Origin: JABMQW01 sp964439935 | GTDB taxonomy: Bacteria; Fidelibacterota; Marinisomatia; Marinisomatales; TCS56 | Length of the DNA stretch: 64,000 nucleotides | Assembly: GCA_964439935.1 (NCBI GenBank) | Contig: CAYTPW010000002.1 | Coordinates: 1 to 64,000, forward strand | Direction of reading: 5' to 3' | Shown: piece by piece, positions 1 to 8,902 of the stretch | How positions within the stretch are numbered: the stretch's first letter is position 1 | Layout of the letters: every line of letters starts with the position of its first letter | The notes under the pieces: generated by a model | The model's database searches: none | The model's input: the letters and a program-made list of their open reading frames with translations, nothing else | Told to the model about the DNA's origin: nothing | Position numbers and translations under genes: made by a program

Positions 1-67
1 ATCTTAAATTATTCTATTAACTTATTTAAATCATTTCCTTTTATTAAAATTATAAAAATCAAAAACG

Positions 68-83
68 GCTTGTTAAAACAAGC
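68..83. repeat. short inverted repeat upstream of dnaN
   Basis: GCTTGTT and AACAAGC form a perfect 7-bp inverted repeat around a 2-nt centre in the AT-rich leader of dnaN. No T-tract follows, so it does not look like a terminator. It could be an operator or the base of a small hairpin. I see no perfect DnaA box (TTATCCACA) in positions 1-155. Confidence 0.35.
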
Positions 84-155
84 TTATCTCGGTAACATTG
101 TGTACATAAAAATTAAATTTTTGTTAGTAAATCAACAAATCTAATTGGGACTTTC

Positions 156-1271
156 ATGAAGATTTCAACATCAAAATCTGAACTACAATCAGCATTACAA
201 AAATTATCCAAAGCAACACCGACACGCTCAACTTTACCGATCCTAAATTCTGTTTTATTTCGGGCTGACAACGACGGTGTTATGTTACGCTCCACCGATC
301 TTGAAATCACTATTATCGTCCCCCTTGATGCAAGCCTTGAAAATACCGGGTCAGCCGCAGTACCGTTGCATACCTTAATGGAAATAACTAATGAACTTCC
401 TGAAACACGGATAACAATTGCGATTGATGCCCAGAACAGGGTTAAGCTTAGTACAGAAATCGGTGTTTATGATCTCATGGGAAAATCGGCTGACGAATTT
501 CCAGCCGTACCGGATGTGGATAATCAAAAATCGTTGGCAATGGACACGAGCGTAATGCGTGATATCATTGATAATACCAGTTTTGCCGTCAGCAAGGACG
601 AGCTGAAACCAGCTCTTACCGGTGTTCTGTTTCAATTTACGGACCAAAATTTAACGGCTGTTTCCACTGATGGACACCGTTTGGTGAAATATATCCGCAC
701 TGATTACCAGGCCGCTGATTTTAGTGGTGATATCATCGTTCCCCGGAAATTCCTGGGCTTATTGGGTAATTTACTGTCAGAAGAAGATTCGATTGACATC
801 AACATGGGTGATAAACACCTGACTGCCAAGCTTGGAAAAAATACAATAATTACCAGGCTGATAGACGAACGTTTTCCGGATTATGAGAGTGTAATACCCC
901 ATGATAACGAAAAACGACTGGAAGTTGAGCGGGAGTCCATTCTGGGGGCGGTTCGCCGGGTATCGATATTCTCGAATAAATCAACCCATCAGGTTGCAGT
1001 GCGAATTTTAGACGAAAAGGTGACGGTTACAACGGAAGATCCCGAAAAAGCTTCACGCGCCCAGGAAAATGTAAACGCAACCTATTCAGGAGACGATTTA
1101 GTCATTGGTTATAACGCAAATTACCTGAAGGATATATTAGCACATATTAAGGCGGATAAAATCATCATCGATTTAAAGACCTCGATCAGCGCCGGTCTTT
1201 TCTATCCTGTCGAACAAGCAGATAACAGTGACTTGACGATGCTATTAATGCCAATTCGACTGAATGATTGA
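156..1271 (+). CDS. dnaN: DNA polymerase III beta sliding clamp
   Basis: This is the ring-shaped processivity factor that tethers DNA polymerase III to the template. The 371-residue length is normal for the family. The N-terminus (MKISTSKSELQSALQKLSKA) and the C-terminal end LMPIRLND match the clamp pattern, in which the final residues close the peptide-binding pocket. The three-domain layout is implied by length and by family motifs such as TDGHRL near residue 170. The ATG at 156 follows an AT-rich region with only a weak ribosome-binding site. The gene heads the dnaN-recF-dciA-gyrB-gyrA run, so dnaA and the origin may lie just outside the left edge. That last point is inference. Confidence 0.97.
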   Translation: MKISTSKSELQSALQKLSKATPTRSTLPILNSVLFRADNDGVMLRSTDLEITIIVPLDASLENTGSAAVPLHTLMEITNELPETRITIAIDAQNRVKLSTEIGVYDLMGKSADEFPAVPDVDNQKSLAMDTSVMRDIIDNTSFAVSKDELKPALTGVLFQFTDQNLTAVSTDGHRLVKYIRTDYQAADFSGDIIVPRKFLGLLGNLLSEEDSIDINMGDKHLTAKLGKNTIITRLIDERFPDYESVIPHDNEKRLEVERESILGAVRRVSIFSNKSTHQVAVRILDEKVTVTTEDPEKASRAQENVNATYSGDDLVIGYNANYLKDILAHIKADKIIIDLKTSISAGLFYPVEQADNSDLTMLLMPIRLND

Positions 1272-1338
1272 TAGTGTCGATTATTGATCTTAGCCTGAAT
1301 TAACTTTATCATTATTTCTACTTAATCCTGGTGGCAGA

Positions 1339-2427
1339 GTGCCTGTTAGAGAAATTTCCATGCATTCATTTCGGAATCATGATCTGAGTAAATTTGAATT
1401 CGGTTTGGGAATAAATGTATTATGGGGTGGAAATGGCTCTGGAAAAACATCTGTTTTGGAAGCAATCTACATTTTAGCGTATGGCCGAAGTTTTCGCACG
1501 GGTAAGCTAAGAGAAACGCTACAAATCGGCCAGAAATCAACCAATGTTGCCGGAATATTCGAACAACAAGGCGTTCAGTATGATATCCGTTTTAATCAAC
1601 TTGAGAACGGTCGAAAGAAATATCTACTAGATGGCAGTCCGGTTCGCGGAGCCCCGGACTTGATTGGCTTAAATCCAGTCGTTGTCCTGAGCCCGGAAGA
1701 GCAGAACATCACCAAAGGACCCCCGGGCAACCGCCGAGCCTATTTTGACCGTGTTTTTTCAGTGGTATCAAAAAAATATGTCACTAGACTGGTTACCTAT
1801 ACGCGGTGCCTGAAACAGCGAAATGCAGCCTTGACGCAAGTAAAATTAAATCTAGCCCCAACCTCAATAATCGCGGCCTGGGATGATACCTTGTGCGACA
1901 GCGGAAACGAGATTTGGAAACTACGGCAAACATATATCAGTGAATTTGTGGATTTGTTGCAAGAAACAGCTAATAATTTTACTTTAGGATCAATAAAAAT
2001 CAATTTGCATGTCAATCCGGAAACGCCACCATCAACAACAGAACACCGGGCCAAACTGGCGCAATCGGTGAAACAGGATTTACGCTATGGTTTTACCAGA
2101 TACGGACCGCATAGAGACCAATATGAAATCGGTTTTAATGGTCAGGATATTCGTAAATTCGGCTCTCAAGGTGAACATAAAATGACTTTGGTGTTGATAA
2201 AGGTGGTCGAAGCTCTGTTTATCAGGAAATTCACCGGTAGAGCCCCAACTATTCTATTGGACGATTTATTTGCCAAATTGGATTTTAGGCGTAGCGACCA
2301 GGTGTTATCCGCTTTGGGAAAAGATATTCAAACAATAATTACAGGTACCGATATTATCGATTTGGAAAAAAGAGGTATAAATTTATCAGGCCCCGACGAC
2401 ACAAGCTACCACCTGGGGGCAAACTGA
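1339..2427 (+). CDS. recF: DNA replication and repair protein RecF
   Basis: RecF is an SMC-like ATPase that, with RecO and RecR, loads RecA at single-strand gaps. The Walker A motif GGNGSGKT sits at residues 30-37. The family phrase AYGRSFR follows it, and the C-terminal half carries the Walker B region TILLDDLFAKLD. The start is GTG at 1339, which gives the usual short strand before the S-F-R-N-H segment. An ATG at 1360 would cut into that strand, so I prefer the GTG. The stop overlaps the next ATG (TGATG), which indicates translational coupling to the dciA-like gene. Confidence 0.95.
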   Translation: MPVREISMHSFRNHDLSKFEFGLGINVLWGGNGSGKTSVLEAIYILAYGRSFRTGKLRETLQIGQKSTNVAGIFEQQGVQYDIRFNQLENGRKKYLLDGSPVRGAPDLIGLNPVVVLSPEEQNITKGPPGNRRAYFDRVFSVVSKKYVTRLVTYTRCLKQRNAALTQVKLNLAPTSIIAAWDDTLCDSGNEIWKLRQTYISEFVDLLQETANNFTLGSIKINLHVNPETPPSTTEHRAKLAQSVKQDLRYGFTRYGPHRDQYEIGFNGQDIRKFGSQGEHKMTLVLIKVVEALFIRKFTGRAPTILLDDLFAKLDFRRSDQVLSALGKDIQTIITGTDIIDLEKRGINLSGPDDTSYHLGAN

Positions 2428-2705
2428 TGGCTCAAAGTTTAAAGGAAAGCTTGAATTTGTTGTTAGACAACACCGGCTTGGCCAAGGGTGTTCAACAACA
2501 ACAGGCTCTCCTTGGTTGGGCGGATATAGTTGGCAGCACAATTGCCAGTAATACCGATCCCGAAAAAGTGGAGCACGGTATCTTGACGATTCGAGTTGCC
2601 ACACCAGCCTGGCGGCAGGAGCTTTTGTTTAAAAAGACAACTATCATTGATAAGCTAAATAAATCATTAGGGAAGCAAATCATAAGGGATATTCGTTTTA
2701 TATGA
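2427..2705 (+). CDS. DciA-like DUF721 protein
   Basis: A 92-residue protein of the DUF721 family, which includes DciA, the ancestral loader or operator of the replicative helicase DnaB. The family signs are a helix, the phrase LLGWADIVGSTIA (W-x-x-I-V-G) and the later segment LTIRVATPAWRQEL, where the conserved W-x-x-E-L lies. The KH-like fold is known for the family and not proven here. The start overlaps the recF stop and the stop overlaps the gyrB start, so it sits inside a tightly coupled replication operon. The same position between recF and gyrB is common for this family. Confidence 0.85.
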   Translation: MAQSLKESLNLLLDNTGLAKGVQQQQALLGWADIVGSTIASNTDPEKVEHGILTIRVATPAWRQELLFKKTTIIDKLNKSLGKQIIRDIRFI

Positions 2706-4672
2706 CAAAAAATAAACTCAAGGATAAATATAGTGCCGAGAAAATCCAGGTACTCAAAGGACTGGATGCCGTTCGCAGGCGCCCGGCGATGTATATTGGC
2801 GATGTTAGCCGTCGTGGTCTGCACCATCTGATTTATGAAGTTGTTGACAACAGTGTTGACGAAGCACTGGCTGGTTTCTGTAACAAGATAGAAGTTATAT
2901 TGGGGAAAGATAATTTAGTCAGTGTGGAAGATAATGGCCGTGGTATTCCGGTTGATATTCATAAAGGAGAGAAAAAACCGGCCCTGGAAGTGGTTATGAC
3001 TGTTTTACACGCTGGTGGAAAATTTGATAAAGGTTCCTATAAAGTATCCGGTGGACTTCACGGTGTTGGAGTTTCCGTTGTCAACGCATTGTCTGATCTA
3101 CTGGTGGCGGAAGTACACCGGGAAGGCAAAATCCACCGGCAGGAGTATGTACGCGGGCGTGCAGTCTCTAAAGTGGAAATAATCGGTAAAACCAAGCAGA
3201 CCGGCACTAAAATCACTTTCCGGCCGGATGCTGAAGTTTTTAAATTTACCGAGATTGATTATTCGCTTGTTTCTGAGCGCCTGCGGGAATTGGCCTATCT
3301 TAATCGCAACCTGGAAATCAAATTGGAAGACCAAAGAACCGATGAGGCCGCCAGTGTTATTTTCCAGTATAAAGGTGGACTGAGTGATTTTATTAAATAT
3401 TTGGACGAACACTCGCACCCCCTGCACAATAAAGTAATCACTGTAACCAAAACTGATGGTGAAATCCCGGTGGATGTGGCGCTACGTTATAATGACAGCT
3501 ACACTGAAAATCTGCATAGTTTTGTTAATAATATTAATACAATTGAAGGAGGCACTCACCTGTCCGGCTTCCGCTCTGCCCTGACACGGAGCCTTAACAC
3601 CTATGCAACTCGCAATAGTCTTTTGAAAGGAAAAAAGGGGGATGGAGTTTCACTGGGGGGTGAGGATTTTCGCGAGGGCCTGACTGCAATTCTTTCCGTG
3701 AAGGTTCCGGAACCCCAGTTTGAAGGACAGACCAAGACCAAGCTTGGAAATAATGAAGTGAAGGGAATTGTCGACTCGACCGTATTTGAAGGTATTTTAG
3801 AATTTCTGGAGCAAAACCCCAACGTTGGTAAACGAATAATTGAAAAGGCGGTATTAGCAGCACGCAGCCGGCAGGCGGCTAGAAAAGCCCGGGAATTGAT
3901 TCGCCGTAAAAGCGCCCTGGAGGGTGGGTCACTGCCAGGGAAGCTGGCTGATTGCTCCAGCCGTGACCCCGCTATGTGCGAATTGTACCTGGTCGAGGGA
4001 GATTCTGCCGGCGGTTCAGCCAAGCAAGGCCGTGACCGGCGCTTCCAAGCGATTTTACCCTTGCGCGGCAAGGTTATCAATGCCGAAAAGGCACGGATCG
4101 ACAAGTTGCTGTCTAACAACGAAATCCAGTCAATTATCACCGCTCTGGGAGCAGGTTTTGGTGGTGACCCAGAGAATGAACAGGACCGAACCGGAACCGA
4201 ATTTGATGTAGATAAACTGCGTTATCACAAAATGATCATCATGACCGACGCTGATGTTGACGGTAGCCATATCCGCACCCTCCTGTTAACTTTTTTCTAC
4301 CGCAAGATGCCGGAGATGATAACCGGGGGGTATATTTACCTGGCCCAACCTCCCCTCTATCGCTTGCGGCGCGGTAAAAAGGAATTATATGCCTATGATG
4401 ACAATGAGCGGGAGATACTAATTGAACGATTGAAAAAAGAAAGTAAAAATAAAAAGGTGGACATTCAGCGCTATAAAGGGTTGGGCGAAATGAATCCAGG
4501 TCAATTATGGTCCACCACAATGGATCCGGAGCGTCGCTCACTGCTGCAAGTGACGATCAACGATGCAGTGGAAGCATCAAAAACCTTTACAGACTTAATG
4601 GGCAGCGATGTTGAAGCACGCCGGGAATTTATTTCAACCAATGCCAAATTTGTTGTCAACCTGGATGTTTAA
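2702..4672 (+). CDS. gyrB: DNA gyrase subunit B
   Basis: This is the ATPase subunit of the type IIA topoisomerase that introduces negative supercoils. At 656 residues it is the short bacterial form. The GHKL ATP site shows EVVDN (Glu46, Asn50) and GGLHGVGVSVVNALS. The TOPRIM domain shows YLVEGDSAGG and the metal-binding DADVDGSH. The C-terminus has the conserved QRYKGLGEMNP. The gene overlaps the preceding stop by 4 nt and is followed 49 nt later by gyrA, so both subunits are probably co-transcribed. ParE is the alternative family, but the tail motifs and pairing with gyrA favour GyrB. Confidence 0.96.
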   Translation: MTKNKLKDKYSAEKIQVLKGLDAVRRRPAMYIGDVSRRGLHHLIYEVVDNSVDEALAGFCNKIEVILGKDNLVSVEDNGRGIPVDIHKGEKKPALEVVMTVLHAGGKFDKGSYKVSGGLHGVGVSVVNALSDLLVAEVHREGKIHRQEYVRGRAVSKVEIIGKTKQTGTKITFRPDAEVFKFTEIDYSLVSERLRELAYLNRNLEIKLEDQRTDEAASVIFQYKGGLSDFIKYLDEHSHPLHNKVITVTKTDGEIPVDVALRYNDSYTENLHSFVNNINTIEGGTHLSGFRSALTRSLNTYATRNSLLKGKKGDGVSLGGEDFREGLTAILSVKVPEPQFEGQTKTKLGNNEVKGIVDSTVFEGILEFLEQNPNVGKRIIEKAVLAARSRQAARKARELIRRKSALEGGSLPGKLADCSSRDPAMCELYLVEGDSAGGSAKQGRDRRFQAILPLRGKVINAEKARIDKLLSNNEIQSIITALGAGFGGDPENEQDRTGTEFDVDKLRYHKMIIMTDADVDGSHIRTLLLTFFYRKMPEMITGGYIYLAQPPLYRLRRGKKELYAYDDNEREILIERLKKESKNKKVDIQRYKGLGEMNPGQLWSTTMDPERRSLLQVTINDAVEASKTFTDLMGSDVEARREFISTNAKFVVNLDV

Positions 4673-4721
4673 TGCAAACCAGTTTTTTCTGATATAAGAT
4701 TTTTTAACCCAAAGGATTATT

Positions 4722-7214
4722 GTGGATATTTCCCGTGAAAATATATTGAACCGTGATATTGTAGAGGAGATGCGCGAAAGCTATCTGAATTATTCGATGT
4801 CGGTAATCGTGTCGCGCGCCCTTCCGGATGTTCGCGATGGTCTGAAACCGGTTCACCGCCGAATATTGTATGGTATGAGCGATCTTGGTGTACAGTGGAA
4901 CCGGTCTTATAAAAAATCAGCCCGGATCGTCGGTGATGTTATGGGAAAATACCATCCCCATGGTGATTCATCTGTCTATGATGCCCTGGTGCGGATGGCG
5001 CAGGATTTCTCATTGCGCTATCGTTTGGTGGATGGCCAAGGCAATTTCGGCTCTATCGATGGTGACAGCGCCGCAGCGATGCGTTATACTGAAGCACGCA
5101 TGACCCGGATGGGCGGCGAGATGCTCCGCGACCTGGATAAGGAAACAGTTGACTTTGTCCCAAATTTTGATGAGACACTTAATGAACCGGCCGTCCTACC
5201 GGCCATGGTTCCCACCCTACTCATCAATGGGTCGGAAGGCATTGCCGTTGGGATGGCCACTAAAGTCCCGCCCCACAACTTGACCGAAATTGTTAACGCA
5301 ACTATTGCTTTAATCGAAAATCCTTTAATGACCATTGATGAACTGATGGAACATGTCAAAGGTCCGGATTTCCCAACCTCCGCTATTATTCAGGGGATCG
5401 ATGGTATTAAACAAGCCTATGAAACCGGTCGAGGTAAAATAATCATTCGTGCCCGGGCGGTGATCGAGACCAGCAAGCAGGGTCGCAGTAGTATTATTGT
5501 TAATGAAATTCCCTATCAGGTTAATAAAGCTAACCTAATTACGTCAATTGCCAACCTGGTTCGGACCAAGCGTGTGGAGGGAATTAGCGATGTCCGGGAC
5601 GAATCGGATAAAGATGGAATCAGGATTGTAATCGATACCAAACGGGATGCCATCCCCGAAGTTATTTTAAATCAGCTGTATGCTTATACCCAATTGCAGG
5701 ATACTTACGGAATGATTCTGCTAGCCCTGGTCAATGGTGTTCCCAAAGTATTGCCATTAAGTCAACTGATCCAGCATTTCATCGATTTCCGCCATGAAGT
5801 GGTCATTCGCCGCACACGTTTTGATCTTAGAGTTGCCGAAGATCGCGCCCATATTCTGGAGGGTTTGAAGGTTGCTCTGGATAATATTGATGAAGTCATC
5901 GCTATCATTCGTGGCAGCCGGGATGTCGTTCATGCCCGGGAAGGATTGATGAGCTCATTTGATCTATCCGAAAAACAGGCCCAAGCCATTCTGGACATGC
6001 GCCTGCAAAAATTGACCAGTCTTGAGGTTGATAAAATTGTAGCAGAGTATAAGGAGTTGATACAGACAATAGCCAAGCTTAAGGGTATTCTTGAGAGCCG
6101 CGTTCAGCGGATGGCGATAATTAAAGAAGAATTGGAAAATATCCGGGCAATCTACGGCGATGAGCGGCGGACTGAAATTTTACCATACGGTAAGGATTTT
6201 TCGGTTGAGGACATGATTGCAGAAGAGGATACGGTAGTTACGATTACTCACAACGGATATATTAAACGTACGCCGGTGGGAACTTACCGTCGCCAGCGCC
6301 GTGGCGGGCGCGGGTTACAGGGAGCTACCGCTAAAGAGGATGATTTTGTCGAACACTTGTTTATCGCCAATACCCATAATTATATGTTGTTTTTTACTGA
6401 TCTCGGTAAATGCTATTGGCTAAAAGTTCATGAAATTCCTCAGGGCGGGCGGGCAACACGTGGTCGGGCGGTTGTTAACCTGATTGGCTGCCAGCCTGGC
6501 GAAAAAGTTGAAGCATTTGTAAGCGTCAAAGATTTTGACGATCAGCATTTCATTGTTATGGCCACCAAATTAGGGCAGGTTAAGAAAACGGTTTTGTCCG
6601 CCTATGGTCACCCCCGCAAAGGCGGAATCTATGCCATTGACATTAGGGAAAATGACGACCTGATCGACGCCCGCATCACCGATGGTAACAATGATATCAT
6701 TTTAGGCACCAGGGAAGGCAAATCTATCCGTTTCTCTGAACAAAATATTCGGCCCAGTGGCCGGAAGACCATGGGTGTCAGAGGAATTCGACGCGCCACA
6801 ACCGCTGACGAAGTTGTTGGCATGGTGATTGTTAAACGTGAGGGAACAATTCTAGTCGCCACCGAGAAAGGCTACGGGAAGCGTACCGATGTGCTCCAGT
6901 ACCGAACCCAGAGCCGGGGCGGTAAAGGAATTATGACGATGCGTACCACTGAAAAAACAGGTAAAATGGTTTCAATCATGGAGGTGGTTGATACCGACGA
7001 TCTGATGGTGATTACCAACCGGGGTGTATTAATCCGCCAACCGATTTCAACAATTCGCACCATTGGGCGCGTAACCCAGGGTGTGCGCTTGATAAAGCTT
7101 GACGAAGGAGCCAGTATTGCTTCGATAACGCGGGTTGTGCGCGAAGAAGATACGCTAAATGATAATGGTGCGGAAGCGGAACCACCGACAGCGGACCAAG
7201 AATTAACGGAATAA
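4722..7214 (+). CDS. gyrA: DNA gyrase subunit A
   Basis: This is the DNA cleavage and wrapping subunit of gyrase, 830 residues. The catalytic tyrosine is Tyr122 in the RYTEARM motif. The quinolone pocket shows HPHGDSSVYD with Ser83 and Asp87, the usual sensitive residues, numbered as in E. coli. The C-terminal beta-pinwheel carries the gyrase-specific GyrA box QRRGGRG near residue 526, which separates it from ParC. The tail is acidic. The start codon is GTG at 4722, preceded by AAAGGA. The yggS gene follows after a single nucleotide. Confidence 0.97.
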   Translation: MDISRENILNRDIVEEMRESYLNYSMSVIVSRALPDVRDGLKPVHRRILYGMSDLGVQWNRSYKKSARIVGDVMGKYHPHGDSSVYDALVRMAQDFSLRYRLVDGQGNFGSIDGDSAAAMRYTEARMTRMGGEMLRDLDKETVDFVPNFDETLNEPAVLPAMVPTLLINGSEGIAVGMATKVPPHNLTEIVNATIALIENPLMTIDELMEHVKGPDFPTSAIIQGIDGIKQAYETGRGKIIIRARAVIETSKQGRSSIIVNEIPYQVNKANLITSIANLVRTKRVEGISDVRDESDKDGIRIVIDTKRDAIPEVILNQLYAYTQLQDTYGMILLALVNGVPKVLPLSQLIQHFIDFRHEVVIRRTRFDLRVAEDRAHILEGLKVALDNIDEVIAIIRGSRDVVHAREGLMSSFDLSEKQAQAILDMRLQKLTSLEVDKIVAEYKELIQTIAKLKGILESRVQRMAIIKEELENIRAIYGDERRTEILPYGKDFSVEDMIAEEDTVVTITHNGYIKRTPVGTYRRQRRGGRGLQGATAKEDDFVEHLFIANTHNYMLFFTDLGKCYWLKVHEIPQGGRATRGRAVVNLIGCQPGEKVEAFVSVKDFDDQHFIVMATKLGQVKKTVLSAYGHPRKGGIYAIDIRENDDLIDARITDGNNDIILGTREGKSIRFSEQNIRPSGRKTMGVRGIRRATTADEVVGMVIVKREGTILVATEKGYGKRTDVLQYRTQSRGGKGIMTMRTTEKTGKMVSIMEVVDTDDLMVITNRGVLIRQPISTIRTIGRVTQGVRLIKLDEGASIASITRVVREEDTLNDNGAEAEPPTADQELTE

Positions 7215-7215
7215 A

Positions 7216-7926
7216 ATGGCAACGATAGCGGAGCGGCTATCATACGTACATGATAACATTGCGGCAGCCCAGGCCCGCAGTGGTGTGCAGCAAAAGGTTA
7301 CAATTGTTGCTGTTACCAAGACCCATGAGCCCGCTGCTATCATTGATATATATAAAGCGGGAAATTTGGTTATCGGGGAAAACCGTGTTCAGGAAGCGGC
7401 CATCAAATTCCCGCAATTGCCAAATCTTCCGGGACTGGTGAAACGAATGATCGGTCATCTGCAGTCCAATAAAGTCAATCGGGCTCTTGAAATATTTGAT
7501 ACTGTCGATGCAGTCGATTCGATAAAGCTGGCTGATAAATTAGCGCGCAGGGGCCAGCATTTGGATATCGAAATACCAGTACTATTGGAGATCAATACCA
7601 GTGGTGAAAAGGCCAAGTTCGGCTTTCACCCTGAAAATGACCAGGCCTTACTGGAATGCTGTTCCTTTGCTGGAATCGCGGTCAAAGGTTTAATGACGAT
7701 TGGACCACTGACAGCAGATCTACCTAAGATCAAGTCCGCTTTTACCTTATTACGGAGACTTAAAGATAACCTGAACCACCAACTGAGAACTGAATCACCA
7801 ACGATCAGAGAATTGTCGATGGGCATGAGCGACGACTACCAATTGGCCGTGTGTGAAGGCAGCACAATGGTCAGACTTGGAACGACCTTGTTTGGCCCGC
7901 GGAAAGCATTCCATGAAAAACATTAA
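7216..7926 (+). CDS. YggS/PROSC-family PLP homeostasis protein
   Basis: A 236-residue single-domain PLP-binding protein of the alanine racemase N-terminal fold. The family buffers pyridoxal phosphate and has no known catalytic turnover. The PLP lysine is Lys35 in VAVTKTH. Other signs are GENRVQEA, IGHLQSNK, the phrase LSMGMSDDY and the C-terminal phosphate-binding segment MVRLGTTLFGPR. It lies one nucleotide after gyrA and overlaps the next gene by 14 nt, so it may be read from the gyrase transcript. Confidence 0.93.
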   Translation: MATIAERLSYVHDNIAAAQARSGVQQKVTIVAVTKTHEPAAIIDIYKAGNLVIGENRVQEAAIKFPQLPNLPGLVKRMIGHLQSNKVNRALEIFDTVDAVDSIKLADKLARRGQHLDIEIPVLLEINTSGEKAKFGFHPENDQALLECCSFAGIAVKGLMTIGPLTADLPKIKSAFTLLRRLKDNLNHQLRTESPTIRELSMGMSDDYQLAVCEGSTMVRLGTTLFGPRKAFHEKH

Positions 7927-8482
7927 ATTAACAGGAAAGGCAGCCTATCTGATTGCCGGCCCGAAAGCATTTAGCACTAACCTGTCGGTGGAAAGAAAAA
8001 TTGGAGGACATTGTACAAGCAGGAACAACGGGGTTTGTTATATATGGCCAGAAAGTATTACCGCCGCTGTAATAAATCCGCCTAACATGAGAAAAATAAA
8101 AACTAAATGCCGCCTTGATAGATTATTAATTATTGATCTAATCAGCAGTATCGACCAGCCTGCGTGTATTGTGGGGCATGTTAATCGTAGCGGAATGAAC
8201 TTTCTTGTTGGACGGACACCCTATGATAACCACCCCCAATTCCCCGATATAAGCCAAATATATCAAAAATTTGATGATCTGAAAGCAATAACGGTGCAAA
8301 CCGTTGGGCCGCAACGCTTCAGCCAATATTTGGATGAAAGCCAGAAATACTGGAGTGAGGGTGTAGCTATCTGCGCACCAGTTGCACATTATATCGGATT
8401 GTCCGTTGAAGCTTTGGGTATGCCTTTGGATATGGCATCGCCACTTGATGAGATAGAGAAGAGGTTTTTTACAAGCAAATAG
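7913..8482 (+). CDS. unknown protein downstream of yggS
   Basis: I do not recognise this protein of about 189 residues. The likely start is the ATG at 7913, inside the last codons of yggS. The body is soluble, has no signal peptide or membrane segment, and is rich in Cys and Pro in the first half (GGHCTSRNNGVCYIWP). The middle holds NRSGMNFLVGRTPYDNHPQF. In other bacteria yggS is often next to pgeF/ylmD, a purine-nucleoside-modifying enzyme, but the His and Cys metal ligands of that family are not evident here. Translation without internal stops over the full length supports a real gene. Confidence 0.7.
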   Translation: MKNIKLTGKAAYLIAGPKAFSTNLSVERKIGGHCTSRNNGVCYIWPESITAAVINPPNMRKIKTKCRLDRLLIIDLISSIDQPACIVGHVNRSGMNFLVGRTPYDNHPQFPDISQIYQKFDDLKAITVQTVGPQRFSQYLDESQKYWSEGVAICAPVAHYIGLSVEALGMPLDMASPLDEIEKRFFTSK

Positions 8483-8525
8483 TTTTAATTTGCTCCCCGT
8501 CATCCCGTTATAAATTGTAAAGTTC

Positions 8526-8553
8526 TTGACTTTATATAATATTTAGATATACT
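8526..8553 (+). promoter_or_regulatory. sigma-70-type promoter for the HU operon
   Basis: A -35 hexamer TTGACT (8526-8531) and a -10 hexamer TATACT (8548-8553) are separated by 16 nt. This is close to the housekeeping consensus. The start would fall near 8560, about 58 nt before the HU start codon at 8618, which has a strong GGAGGA ribosome-binding site. Confidence 0.6.
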
Positions 8554-8617
8554 GTTTTGAGTTGTTATTATATGCATACATTCAGAATCGCGCTAATTCA
8601 CCAATGGAGGAATTGGT

Positions 8618-8902
8618 ATGAATACGGTTGAAATCGTTAAAGAGCTCGCGCAAAAACAGGGGAAGACGCAGCGTGAAATTAACCAGGTTATCGAGGCGAC
8701 TGTGGATGTTTTGGCAAATAATCTTATCACTGGTAAGAGTTTTACTTATCCTGGTCTTGGTACTTTTGGCATAAGGTTACGTGCAGCGCGTAACGCCTTC
8801 AATCCAGCATTAAAGACAATTGTTAAGCTCCCAGCGGTAAAAGTGGCTTTCTTCCACGCGGCTGTAGGCTTGAAGAAGCGAGTTCAGGAAACAAATGGTT
8901 GA
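8618..8902 (+). CDS. HU-family nucleoid protein
   Basis: A 94-residue DNA-bending protein of the HU/IHF family. It begins with the helical dimerisation region (MNTVEIVKELAQKQGKTQ). The central LPGLGTF-like strand turn appears as YPGLGTFGIRLRAARNAFNP, where HU normally has GFGTFxVRxRAARxGRNP. The proline that intercalates into DNA is therefore retained in the arm. The ribosome-binding site GGAGGA is 7 nt upstream. The stop overlaps the start of the HU-LysM fusion gene, so the two are probably made together. Confidence 0.88.
   Translation: MNTVEIVKELAQKQGKTQREINQVIEATVDVLANNLITGKSFTYPGLGTFGIRLRAARNAFNPALKTIVKLPAVKVAFFHAAVGLKKRVQETNG

Noticed and set aside
1..155. replication origin next to dnaN
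   Set aside because: The stretch is AT-rich but has no perfect DnaA boxes, and dnaA itself is outside. An origin cannot be supported from this edge.
3601..4140. 179-codon minus-strand ORF inside gyrB
   Set aside because: It lies entirely inside gyrB in another frame, has no ribosome-binding site or family motif, and is a shadow of the conserved gyrase coding bases.
8017..8481. second domain of YggS or a PgeF copy
   Set aside because: The start overlap could suggest a fusion, but the reading frames differ and the His/Cys metal ligands of PgeF are missing.
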